Shown: piece by piece, positions 34,488-45,696 of the stretch
Position numbering within the stretch: the first letter of the stretch is position 1
Layout: each line of letters opens with the position of its first letter
Assembly (NCBI GenBank): GCA_902805475.1
Contig: CADCSX010000014.1
Location: 62,001 to 126,000, forward strand
Reading direction: 5' to 3'
Length of the DNA: 64,000 nt
From: Entonaema liquescens
Lineage: Eukaryota > Ascomycota > Sordariomycetes > Xylariales > Xylariaceae
Notes under the pieces: model-generated
What the model was told of the DNA's origin: nothing
The model's input: only the letters and a program-made list of their open reading frames with translations
The model's database searches: none
Program-made: the position numbers and the translations under genes

Positions 34488-36324
34488 ATGCAACTGTTTA
34501 CGCCGACAGCTCTCTGCGCCGCCCTCGTCGGCGTGGTTGCCTTCCACTTGATTAAGTTGTTCAGGGAGATCAACCACCCGCGTAAGATACCTGGTCCGAC
34601 GTTGCTGCCATATATTGGTCGTATCCATGATCTCCCGATCCAGTATATGTGGCTGAAGTTTAAGGAATGGGCGGACCAGTATGCCGGCACGGATGGCTTC
34701 TACTTCACAGAGATGCTCGGAGCGAAATTTTTGGTCGTCAGCAAGGAGAAGGTGGCCGAGGAGCTCTTAGTGAAGCGCGCGAAGTACAACTCTGATAGAC
34801 CTATGGTAAGGTCGCTATTCGACTCAAAGAGTACATTCGGGTCGATGGAGTACCTACCCCTGATGGGAAAGAACCGTGAGTATCCAGTATATTAACTGAT
34901 AAACCTCGTTGCTAAGATGTGAGTTAGAATACTGGTCTCGACAACGCAAATTCACCCATTCCTACCTTACCGAGGCAAGCAACGCTCATTACTATGGCGT
35001 TATGTACCATGAGGCTAAGCGCTGGCTCGCCCGGCTGATTGAGAATCCTGACGACTTCGAGTATTCTTTGGAAGATATGTCATCTAAAGTTATGTGCCAG
35101 CTCGCCTGGGACGACATAGGTCTTAGTGAGGCTTGCACGAAGAGCGCATGGGGTCTTCTAACCCAGATGTCACCAGCCGGGCCCATCACTAACGTCATAA
35201 CCCCTTTGTGGCATTTGCCTGAGATGATCAACCCCTGGAAGATTGCCGAGCATAAACGACACGACGAGCAGCAGGCGTGGTGGATGGAACGTCTGCAGAA
35301 CACGCGCAAGGCCCTCGATCAAGGACGACAGAGACCCTGCTTCACCAGGCAATACCTCGAAAGGGGAGAAAAGCGTTCAAACATCTCTGGTGACTACGAG
35401 GCTTCTTGCGTCATAGGAATGATGGCTCTCGTCGGTATTTTCACAGTTGTCGGTCCTTTGTCATACTATTTAGTGTCGATGATACATCATCCAAAATGGC
35501 AGGCAGCTGTACAGAAGGAAGTCGACGAGGCTTGCGAGGGACGATTACCGACTCTCGAGGATGCGCCCAAGCTTCCAATTCTCCGAGCTTGTATTAAGGA
35601 GACAATGCGATGGAGGCCAAACGTTCCAACAGGTTAGTCATCATCAGAACGTAAGGATTTAGTACAACCACTAACACGCCAATGCTAGGTGTCGCACACG
35701 AAATGGAGGCTGACGACGAATTCCGGGGCTACTTTCTTCCTAAGGGAACAAGGATATTGCCACTAGACTGGTTGGTGAAATCTTTCTTTCGTTTCTATGT
35801 CATCAACTTATGGTGGTTTCTGTTATATGACATACTAAAAACTAGATAGGGCATTCCTCCGAGACCCTGAGAAGTATCCCGACCCGGATAACTTCCGGCC
35901 CGAACGTTGGTTGGAATCGGGATGGCCGACGTACCAGGAGCCGCTCACCATGTATCCCACCATTAAAGGCATGACATCGTTTGGTTGGGGACAGCGTCAG
36001 TGTCTAGGACAGTCACTCACGCAGGACGAGCTTATAGTGGCGTGCAGCGCACTCGCCTGGTGCTTCAACCTGAAAGCAAAGAAGGATCCGGCTACAGGGG
36101 AAGAGATACCAGTACCTACCACCAAGTCGAACTCTTTACTAATTATCAAGCCGGATTCATTTCAGATGTCGTTCGAACCTAGGAGTGAAGCCCGAAAGCA
36201 GGAAGCACTTAAAGTATGGGCCGAGTCGGATGCGAAGTACCAACGAGAAAAGGAGGAGTTCCTCAAAGCAGCAGATGAGAAGAACAAAAAAATAGAAGTT
36301 GAAGTTGAAGTTGAAGTTGTATAA
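34488..36324 (+). CDS. Cytochrome P450 monooxygenase
   Basis: Four exons: 34488-34875, 34928-35632, 35689-35770 and 35850-36324 (549 residues); introns of 52, 56 and 79 bp. Seen: N-terminal membrane anchor (residues 6-22), a P-G-P hinge, E-x-x-R (E354-R357), a P-E-R-W segment, and the heme loop F-G-W-G-Q-R-Q-C-L-G with Cys443. The I-helix, normally A-G-x-D-T-T, reads V-G-I-F-T-V, so the usual acid-alcohol pair for O2 activation is missing. A C-terminal repeat of Glu-Val comes from a GAAGTT microsatellite. ER membrane, with electrons from P450 reductase. It pairs divergently with the FAD monooxygenase; substrate unknown. Confidence 0.9.
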
Positions 36325-37932
36325 GTTACGAGAGATGTATAAGTTTTGTATAGATTGCATGAAACAAGAAAGCCGGGCGTATCATCGTGTGGGTTCGTAT
36401 ATTTGAGGGTTGGATGTTGGATCTAGAGATGGCTGAATTTACGGTCGTTACTTGAATGTATCTTAGAAGATAAACCAAGTAAGTACCTAGAGGTATCCTA
36501 AACTAGACCTAAATAATGAACCTATAGGTACCGAACTCTCTCTCTCTCTCTCTCTCTCTGTCTCCCTCTAATCTGATTAATTCACTTGTGATACTATTCA
36601 AGTTCCCATTCAAGTTCCCAGCCAAAGTTCAAGTCCAAAGTCCAGACTTGACTTCTCACAGAGCAATGTTTCACTACCATATCATGTAGTAGTTATGTTA
36701 CACTTGTGTAAATCTTTTTGTTAAACCATCTATAAACTCCGATCGGTGTAATAGAAATATGAAAAGGAGTATTTTTCTTCATCACTACTAAAAGTTGTTG
36801 GGAGTTATCCGGAGAAAAGGGCGGGAACGAGGGAAGAGAAAAAAGCCCCTTACATACCTGTATAATGCAACAATATGGATGTAACATGTGTATATATATA
36901 ACAGTTAATAGTGTAAAACATTGATCGTGTCTTCCATCTCATCTTCGAATGACTGAGGCAGAGGGTTACATTTTAATTATAATGGTTATAATGCAACTTA
37001 TAACCGGCGACACGGTAGGTCTATTCGTCCATTGTGAAAATCAATAATAAAAAGTTGCTTATAAATCCCGCTTGTCGGACCTTTAGACGCTTTAATAAAG
37101 GCGCGCGGGCGGAGGTACGGTCATTACTGTGTCCGATAATTATATTGGTTTTAAGTGAAGGGTAACGGGGTTGTTATTCGTAATCCGGCGGCGGTGGTTG
37201 TTACCGAACGACGTCAGAAATTTACGTGGCGACCAACGCAACGCAACGCAACGCAAGCTTCGGTGTCCCGATACAACTTGTAAATTTGTAGAGAGGAAAA
37301 AAAAAAAAAAAAAAGGAAAGAAAAGGCTTGTAACTAAGGTTTCTTTAGGGGAGTTTAAATTTCTCGGCACCGATCAATTAGACCATGTGTAACAATAAGC
37401 ACTTGTGTACCCTCCGTTTTCCCGTATTGTTTCCCTTGTTTTCCCTTGTTTCCCCTGTTTTTCCCCTCTTCACCCCCTATAAGCCTTTAAACGCCTCCTA
37501 TAGTCCTTTGTTCGATAGATGATTCCCTAACAGGTTTCCCCAATATCTGGCCCGTAGATCTGACTCGTAGATCTGACCCATCGAAAGGTGTTTCATTATC
37601 ATGTCAGGCCATGAAGTTAGGCGGATTGATCGGATCGAATGACAAACGTCGAGCTCCGACTTGCGATATCCCGCTGAACGAGCAAACACTGACCACAGAA
37701 CATTCTCGGCACGGACGACGATATTAAATATATAGCAATATAAAATCTATTGTCGACTTGACGAGAATTTGAATTAAGATCTCCTTCTAAGAATCAACTC
37801 AATCCAGCCTTTAAGCATTTCTTTCATCATTATTACAACCAACCACAACCACAACCACAATAACAACAACAACAACCACAGCCATAAACAGAAAAGGAAA
37901 TAAAACCTTAACACGAACACGAATCATCAACC
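36325..37932. other. Gene-free region with simple repeats
   Basis: (CT)n at 36536-36559, (CAACG)4 at 37234-37256 and A18 at 37297-37314. The last 150 bp are CAA-rich, typical of a fungal 5' UTR before the DUF1772 gene. No gene seen. Confidence 0.6.
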
Positions 37933-38523
37933 ATGGCCGTATCTCCCGAAGCCGTTCTCGGAACTACCGTTGCATTCTCCTTCATCCTCTTTGGTAAGTA
38001 AAAAAACACAGAAGAAATAAGGTTGATGATACAATGCTGATTCGTCTTGACTCGTTTAGGAAATGCCATTACGCAGTCGTTCATGGGCGTTCCAGCCTTG
38101 TTGGTCGACTTCCCCTCGCCATCTTCGCCTGAGCACCCGGCTCGCGCCCGATTGCTTGGTCGTCAGTGGCCCGTATTCTGGGTTGTTGGTAACCAATTCT
38201 TCAGGCCTATCAGCACCTTAGGCATCTTCGGCTACGCCTATACATCATGGGTAGCCTCGTCTGAGGGTGCGAATGGTAGGCTCGGTGACTGGCGGCCGTA
38301 CGCCGTCTCGGCCCTGTGCCATCTCATCACGGTCGTCCACTCCGCGGCCAACATGCAGCCGATCAATCAGAAGATCGACGCACTACGTGAGGGTAAGGGC
38401 AAGTCCGACCCCAAGCAGGCCGAGAACTACGCTCGGAAGTGGATTAAATTCAACACCGTCCGCCTCATCACCCCGGTTGTTGCTGGATCATTGGCTCTCT
38501 TCCAGCTGTTGAGACCGAACTAA
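37933..38523 (+). CDS. DUF1772 / anthrone oxygenase-like membrane protein
   Basis: Exons 37933-37993 and 38060-38523 (174 residues); the 66-bp intron has donor GTAAGT and acceptor TTTAG. Family pattern: Q-S-F-M-G-V-P-A-L-L in the first helix, R-Q-W, M-Q-P-I-N-Q near the middle, W-I-K-F-N-T-V-R then a final hydrophobic helix. DUF1772 includes cofactor-free anthrone oxygenases that turn anthrones into anthraquinones in aromatic polyketide pathways, but many members are uncharacterised. About 3-4 TM helices. Neighbours include a P450, an FAD monooxygenase and an NTF2-like protein, which would fit a tailoring group; no polyketide synthase is visible. Confidence 0.85.
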
Positions 38524-39283
38524 AGTATTGGCAAGGGCGAGGGTACTCTTCAGTTCTGCGGCATTCGGGAATCTCTCGTCAGAACTGTATGCTTAGTGCT
38601 GATACATGCTGTATAACTTACGCGTCGCTCGTCATAGATAAGCGACGCGTAAGTTGTTTCTCCTATACCTTTTCTTCTGACTCCTATTACGGTTCTGCCC
38701 CCTCTAACCCCTCATCCTACATGTGATCGAAGACGGAGGTAGCTCAAGCAATGGAAGCTTAAGCAAATAATCAATCAGATATTATTAGATAGATCTTCAA
38801 AATGGCAATTCAATATGACGGTATCAACTACGTTGTAATCTTGTAAAGTATCTATAACCTACTTTGATAGTTACACATGATGACTATGCCTTACACATCA
38901 CATCTTCTGCATGCTGATTATTAAGAGCCTCACCTGTACAAACTTGCTTCGTGATACATGTAACATCTTGATTACCTCATATCCTTATTACCCCTTGTAG
39001 AACAATGATGGGTAGAATGATGTTAGTTGAGTAAGAATCTGTATCCCCGCTTCCTCGTGATATACACAGGGCCCTAGTTACATATACTTATTACGCCTTT
39101 AGGAAAGAAGACTTATATGTACGACACGCATATAGTTTCGGCAACAAAAAGTTAAGGATTTTTGACAGAACTTAAAATGTGTGTAAAGATTGTGATAAGA
39201 ACTTGCAAACCATGCAAGCACATGAGAGCTACTACTAGCTATAGCATAACAACATTAGGTTAACTCGAACTCCCGTCACAAAC
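38524..39283. other. Intergenic region between convergent genes
   Basis: Contains the 15-bp inverted repeat at 38615-38655 and otherwise no recognised element. Confidence 0.5.
38615..38655. repeat. 15-bp perfect inverted repeat (hairpin) in the 3' flank
   Basis: Arms AACTTACGCGTCGCT (38615-38629) and its exact complement (38641-38655), with an 11-bp loop. About 92 bp past the DUF1772 stop, so probably in its 3' UTR or at its 3' end. Confidence 0.85.
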
Positions 39284-39871
39284 TCAAAGAGCGACCCTCC
39301 GGCCCAGATACAATAGAAGTATCAACATGAAAATTTGTGTTATCCCCAACCCAAACAGTAGCGCCATCGACTTAGGCTTCATCGTTTCGTTTCTTCCCCC
39401 CTTTTCCGTCTTCCTAGGACCGTCTAGCTTCGAGTAGTTCACGTCAAAGTTATCGGGTGCGTGTTTCCGGGCCATCTCCAAAGCTTTTGCGCTGTCCACA
39501 AACTCTGTGACCCTGGAGACCAGAGTCCCGTCGGGGGATAGCTGGATCATCATAACGCACTCGTTGATCCACTCTCCGGCTCCCCCCTTGAGTGTTCCCT
39601 GCATCCGCGCGTGGACCACCGTCATGTTCCCCGGTCCGTCGTCGACGATTGACTTTGGGATCATCCTGAATTTGTCGAACACGTTGAAAATGCCGGCCGC
39701 GTGCTGGGCGAACGCATCTCTGTTCCGAGGCGCCATGCCCAGGCTCTCTGGCAACACCTGGTGGTAGAAGTCGGGCGTTGTAGATAGTAGAAGCTGCGGA
39801 ACCGAGAGGCTCCCGTAGCCTTCTAGCAGCGTGTTAACCGTGTTGCGCCGCCGGGCCCACGCTTCGTCCAT
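39284..39871 (-). CDS. NTF2/SnoaL-like protein with C-terminal membrane anchor
   Basis: Single exon, 195 residues. The first 140 residues have the length and pattern of the NTF2/SnoaL cone fold: N-terminal helices, F-Y-H-Q-V-L-P, a strand with V-V-H-A-R-M-Q-G-T, N-E-C-V-M-M-I, and R-V-T-E-F-V-D-S-A near the end of the fold. SnoaL-type proteins include polyketide cyclases and small isomerases, and also non-enzymatic members. Unusually, a single TM helix (about 168-188) and a short basic end follow, suggesting a tail-anchored protein. It diverges from the NmrA-like gene. Confidence 0.75.
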   Translation of the reverse strand: MDEAWARRRNTVNTLLEGYGSLSVPQLLLSTTPDFYHQVLPESLGMAPRNRDAFAQHAAGIFNVFDKFRMIPKSIVDDGPGNMTVVHARMQGTLKGGAGEWINECVMMIQLSPDGTLVSRVTEFVDSAKALEMARKHAPDNFDVNYSKLDGPRKTEKGGRNETMKPKSMALLFGLGITQIFMLILLLYLGRRVAL

Positions 39872-40333
39872 GATGACGACCGAGAAGGTGTGTGTTTCTT
39901 CAAACGTAGTAGAGATCTAAGCCGTAGGTTTTGCTACCGTCCATAAGGTGGTAGATGACAGTTCTGTTCACCAAGCAAGGCTGGCGAGGGCATGCAGGAC
40001 ATCGGACGGGAGGGACCTAATAAATCCTTGAATTCTTTTTTCGCAAGTCCCCAAAGAAGGGCTTGCGTTCGTGTTCTATGCCACGAAGCGTTCCGCGTAG
40101 GTTTCGAAACGGACGCTGACAGCTTTCGGGCACCGATAGGTTTGACGCGGCATCAAATCCCCTGCTTAGGTGTGCATACACCGAAAAGGGGGGTAGGTCA
40201 GACTAAACTCTGATATGCCGACGTATGTGAACGCGACTACTCTATTTGACGATCTAAATAGTCCCCCGTTGTGGCTGCTGACCTCCTCCGCACAACTGCC
40301 GCATCATTGACTAGATCCAACCAATAGCCCATC
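39872..40333. other. Divergent intergenic region
   Basis: 462 bp between the NTF2-like and NmrA-like start codons. A 73-codon frame inside is not supported. Confidence 0.5.
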
Positions 40334-41274
40334 ATGTCCAAAGTCCTTCTCATCACAGGTGCAACGGGGAAACAGGGTGGTGCAGTGATAAATGCACTTC
40401 TCAACCAGGATTCTGATAAGTTCATGATACTGGCTATCACACGCGACGTCAACACCATCAGCGCCAAGAACCTTGGCCAGAAATCGCCTTCGATCAAGCT
40501 TATACAGGGCAATCTTGATAACGTCCCCAGCTTATTCCAAGAGGTTCGAAAGATACACCCCCAACCTATCTGGGGTGTCTACTCCGTCCAGATCTCGATA
40601 GGAAAGGGGGTGACCCTCGAGAGCGAAGTTACACAGGGCAAGGCTCTCATTGACGAATCCATTAAAGCCGGTGTCAAGCATTTCGTTTATAGCAGTGTCG
40701 AGCGTGGGGGTGACGAAGAGTCGTGGGATAACCCAACCCCTATTCCTCACTTCCAGAGCAAGTACCGTATCGAACGGCACCTCCGAGACGCCACCGGCCC
40801 GGGAAAAGCGGGCGCGAATATGGGTTGGACAATTCTACGCCCGGTCGCTTTCATGGATAATCTAGCCCCGGGTTCCCAACCAAAGTTTTCATGGCTGCGC
40901 TACATAATCACCTAGGAAACAGGCGTATGCAATGGATCGCCACGTCGGACATTGGCGTCTTCGCCGCCAAGGCCTTTGCTGACCCGGAGCGGTGGAATCG
41001 GAGGGCCGTAGGGCTGGCAGGCGACGAGCTGTCGTGGGAGCAGCTTAATGCCTCATTCGCCAAGGCCACAGGGTTCCCCGTACCGGTGAGCTACTGGTTT
41101 TTCGGGAGCGCACTGACGTACATGGTCACGGAGATGGCTCTAATGATTGGATGGTTCGCAAGTGATGGCTATAAGGCAGACGTTACAGCTCGGCGCAAGG
41201 ATCATCCTCAAATGCTGACAATGGAGAAGTGGCTTGTCAAAGAAAGTCCGTTTGAAACAGTCCGTCGCCAGTAA
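40334..41274 (+). CDS. NmrA-like NAD(P)-binding protein, frameshifted
   Basis: Rossmann-fold protein of the NmrA/HSCARG type: G-A-T-G-K-Q-G-G (residues 9-16), then V-K-H-F-V-Y-S-S-V-E, a P-I-P-H-F-x-S-K region and W-T-I-L-R-P-V-A-F-M-D-N. Family members act as redox-sensing regulators or atypical reductases. The frame from 40334 fails after P-K at about 40880 and the next frame (from 40882, V-F-M-A-A-L) holds the expected continuation to TAA at 41272-41274. One lost A in the AAA run 40882-40884 restores 313 residues. No splice signals fit. It may be a young pseudogene or a sequence error. Confidence 0.8.
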
Positions 41275-41499
41275 TGGATGTGCCGATCCGCCTCACAACT
41301 GATGTAGGATAGTAGTTGGTACCCCTCTAGATATTCGAGACAGGCGAATGCAGAACCTCCGCCCAGTTTCAGTAGTGAGTTATACGTATCAAATTAATCA
41401 GATAGTATTCGTTGATGAATTAAGTTATTTGGAAAAGGGGACTATGCCAATAACTTGCGCTGCAAGGCTTGTTAATAGTTTTGCTATCGAAAACACTTT

Positions 41500-43048
41500 C
41501 TACGCCAGAATAGTAAAGACTTGAGAGTTATCGCCAGCACAAGGGGCAGAATCAAGTCTTCCATCACCCGGCACAATACACGTTGCATTTCGTTCGCTCT
41601 CTGGCGCGAAGACTAGATCCGTTCCACCAGTAAATGGTACCAATTGGCCATTGTTCGTCTCGCCCTCTAAGTAGGTATTAGTATTAGAAAGCAATATAGA
41701 ATTAGTATAGAAGAGTAATTACTGACCTCCAGCAGCTCGTCCTCCGCACGAAAATATCGTTACTGTATCGCCAGCTGGGCGTCGTCCGTCGAAGCTAATG
41801 CAGCCGTTCGTCTAGAGCAACATTAGGATTAATCAACAGACACGAATAACCATACACAAGGGTCCGGCTTACCAAACTGCTCACGATCAAGGCCGAGTCT
41901 TGGGCGTTGTTGTGCTTCCCAGCCGTGATGATGTCAAACTTTTCGTTCGGCGTTCCTCCACATTGCACCAACGAGACTGGGATGAGATTCTCACGAAAGT
42001 CGCCGGCAGTTGGGTCGATGAAGAGACACTGTCCATTCGGCGCCTTTATGCTGACGGAAGTGAAAGCTCGCGTCGCTGTATCGTCCCGCTCATGAGACTC
42101 CGCAACTGCGGTGGGCTGTAATACACCCCCAGCACGAGATACGGGAACAGCCTCGGTGGGATTAGGGATTGCTCCGACGCCTGAATTGGTCGGTGCAGCC
42201 TGCGAAGAAGTAACATCCGAGACAGATGTCGTCGGATCCTGTATCGGAGTAGCAGTGGTGATGGGTGCAACAGTCACTGGAGGAATAGTTGACGTAGGTG
42301 AGACATCTGCTCCGCTCGATACGCTGCTAACAGGTGCTGGTGCATTGCCAAATGTAAATAGCTGGTCGGAACTACCAGCGGCACAGGGTGCAACATCGAT
42401 AACGTTGCCCTTGACAGTGAAGCACGATTGTAAGTCATTCTGGGGTGAAAACGTAATAGGTCCACTGCTGCCGTCGAAAGGGAAGAGCTGGGAGTTTGTC
42501 ACTTCACCACCACCGTCTGCCCTGCCACCGCAGCTGAATAGAATGACTTGGTCGCCATTCGCACGTCGCGGATCGAAGTTGAAACAGGCGTTCGTCTAGA
42601 GACATGTTAATATAGGATATATGTCGAGTAAGACATAAAATAAAGTACTAACCAAAGTGCTGACGATGAGCACCGAACCGTCAACATCATTGTGCTTCCC
42701 TGAGGTAATGACGTCCCATCCCTGCCCGTCTGTGGTATCACATTCGGCCACTTGTATCGGAGTGAGGTTCGCCCGGAAATCTCCAGACAGCTCGTCAACA
42801 AACAAACACCGCCCATCGGAAGTCTATGATATACTCCGTTAATATAGGGCGCGATTAATCATGATAGATTGTCTTACGCGTATCTGCGTTCCCGAGAAAG
42901 CTCTTGTGGCCGTGTTGTCCAGCTGCTGTGCCTCTTCAAAGGCCGCCTGGTTGAGTTCTGTTACTGCCCTCCGATACAAGCCTATAGGTGCGATAGGCGA
43001 CGCAGCTGCATATTGCAGACTAATAAAGGCGAAGATGAGGGAATACAT
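41500..43048 (-). CDS. Secreted protein with two duplicated beta-trefoil/ricin-B-like modules
   Basis: Five exons on the minus strand: 43048-42878, 42823-42653, 42595-41873, 41811-41727 and 41666-41500 (438 residues). Signal peptide at 1-16. Two related modules (about 47-185 and 278-438) share the order A-T-R-A-F, C-L-F-(V/I)-D, G-D-F-R-x-N-L-x-P, G-K-H-N, S-x-L-I-V-S-(T/S)-L, then T-N-x-C and F-S-C-G-G-R. They are joined by a Thr/Ser/Pro-rich linker. Both carry a phase-0 intron right before T-N-x-C; only the second has an extra intron after S-C-G-G-R-A-A-G. The pattern fits secreted fungal lectin-like proteins that bind carbohydrates; the ricin-B assignment is tentative. Confidence 0.8.
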
Positions 43049-45696
43049 CGTTTAACTATCGGTAATAACAGCACTTTAATGTTTTCCTTAAAAGATAACT
43101 CCGGCAACTATACGTAATGAGCTCAAAAGTAAGATAGAAATGAATGGACCTGCACAGCAGGATTAAGTAAAAGAAAAATAAAAAAAGCGAATGTCAAGAA
43201 ACTGCCCCAAGACCTGAAGATGTTGCGACAGATGGCGAGTGCAACAACATCATTGTATGGCCTCCTCGGGCACGCAACGACTATAAATACTAAGCGCCGC
43301 ATCGTGAGCTTACTATTGCATGCGGACTTTTCGGCGTTGTAAAAGAAGGAGCCCGTTAAGGAGACGATAACCAACTCCCTATTTTAAAATGAAAAGTTTC
43401 CATCAAGTTTCATGGCGACTCCCTGAGAGGCTTTGGCGAGACCGCGTCTCTGGTTTAGCGCCGTGCAGTCAAGGCAGTCTAGACCAAAGATATCGGTAGC
43501 CGTATTATTCCGTATAGAATTAAAGATTCAGTACCTACCTACATACTACATACAGATGCATACATGTATTAGGGATTTTTGCAGGGTCGCAGAATGGAAT
43601 AATATTCGGTACGCTCGGGGTTAAGCACGGTTGATGAAACGACGCTCGTCACAGATGCAATGATCGCCACCAGGATCAAAGATCGTTTACACTTTATCTT
43701 CATCTTGTCGTCTAGAAGTTTCAATCAATTGTTTCTTAAAAGGAGATAGTTAGATAAACATTTAACTATTTGGTAACATAGTTACTGCTATGGTCCTGTC
43801 TAATTTCATAAGCTCGGGGGAGGGGGGGTGAATGAAGGAATAAAATTGAAAGAATGAGACAGTTCATTTCCCCAAATATGTACATACAGAGGCGCAAGTT
43901 AGGTGTGGATCCTATGGCAGTAGCGCACTGACCACTGCCAGGCCCTAGCGCCCCACAACTGAGGCCTAAATGAAAACATCTCCATAGCATCCTGTAATCC
44001 TAGTTTAGTCAATAATCAACAATCATCATACACATTACAGTTCATCGGATTCTAGTTACCCTACAGGTAATCGGCATCCCGGACTATCGTGTAGATTGAT
44101 TAAGAAGCACATAGGTGCCACATACATATATCAAGAACAGATAGTACATAAAACAGATTCATCGTATAGTTGAATAACAAGTTGACAACGAAGAACTATC
44201 TAACTAAGTGCTTGACTTAAATCATAAACGAATATATTAGAACTCTTACAACTACGTTAATCATTAAGAATGGCTTAAATCAGCTAAAATCGCCTGACTT
44301 ATATGACTTATTTTAGCTAGTTCAATATGAGTGAGTCTAATACCTACTATTAAGCCTCATTCACATTCTCATTCGGCCAGCTCTAGTCACTTACGCCATC
44401 ATTTAGGAGTGTACATGAATATGAATCCAATAATATAGTTCCTACTATCTCATACCGCATCAAAGTAGGTCATTCACGGGTATAATCCCTTCGCCTAAGG
44501 TTGGGTATAGACCATATTACATGAAAATAGGCTCAGATCTCTTTGGACAAGAAAGAATTGCAGTAATTGACTATATCATGGAGTGTATCTATCCCAACAA
44601 CCTTATAAAAGCACGGAAGGGAAGACCTTAGGTTGCTTGAAGAGGAATTAATTCCGAATAGTTTTTATAAACATAACATAACTGCATCTAATAACAAGTG
44701 GTAAGGAGTATCACTCTACCTACACTCTAAGTTGAAGTAGAGAAGCCCAGTATATCTAGAGTAAAGCCCATAATTATCTTGTTTCAAATGGGGCTTCCTA
44801 ATAGGGGTGTAAACCATATCTAAAATATGGCCATTTCTTGACATACGGAGTAGAGAGTTATCTGTACCAATAAATATTAGCTGTTACGACATCGCATTAT
44901 GTCTGACTCAAATGTCAAATAATGAAAAGTGTAAATGTTAAGAGACTACGGCGTTAACTCCTGGATTAGGCAGGCAAATCGGCCATGATATAATTACGTG
45001 ATATGATACTCTTATTGCATATTGTGTGGTGGTGAGAGGTCTCTCCGCCAACATCGAAGACGTGCTATCTCTACCTTGGGGAAACCAGGTACTTTTAATC
45101 AACAAGGCAGATCTTTATATCGAGCAGGGGTAACAATAGCAACTTCATCGTCACGCGGGGAATAGAAGCCCTGTGAGATCTCAGATGAGGAAGTTCGGGT
45201 TGCAGCGATTAACCAGAGAGAGATCGTATATATGGCTTGGCATGAAGCCCTGATAAATAACACCAGCAGATTTTCAACCAATGATCAGAAAGTGAAGAAG
45301 CTGGTCCACTCAACCCTCCGGTGCTATATGCTTCGGTAGGCTAAATGGGCTGGACGTAACTCGAGGGAACCTCCCTGCTAGGATGTTCTTCTTTCTGCAG
45401 GTTTCTTGCGCATATGTTCCTGGGGACCTTCTCTAACCAATTGCCAAGCGCGCATACCCATCACTCATACGAGCTAAGCTAAAGCTTATCATTCTAGATC
45501 CACGTCGCCCATACGAAGCACGACCTGCCGGATCGGGCAACTATAGAGCTCATCCGTTGCAACACTATCATAATAGATATTATAGCGTCTTTGCGACGAG
45601 CCGCTGTCACTGGAGCTTGAAATAGAAAGTGTATTCTCGAGCCCGCTCTCCTCATTTTCATCGAAGGTTGCACCCCTTGACCTGCAATCGTTCATC
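43049..45696. other. Gene-free region, 2.6 kb
   Basis: No supported gene, RNA gene or repeat. Composition is moderately AT-rich around 44.1-45.0 kb. A 69-codon minus frame at 45489-45698 abuts the carboxypeptidase start and is probably chance. Confidence 0.5.
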
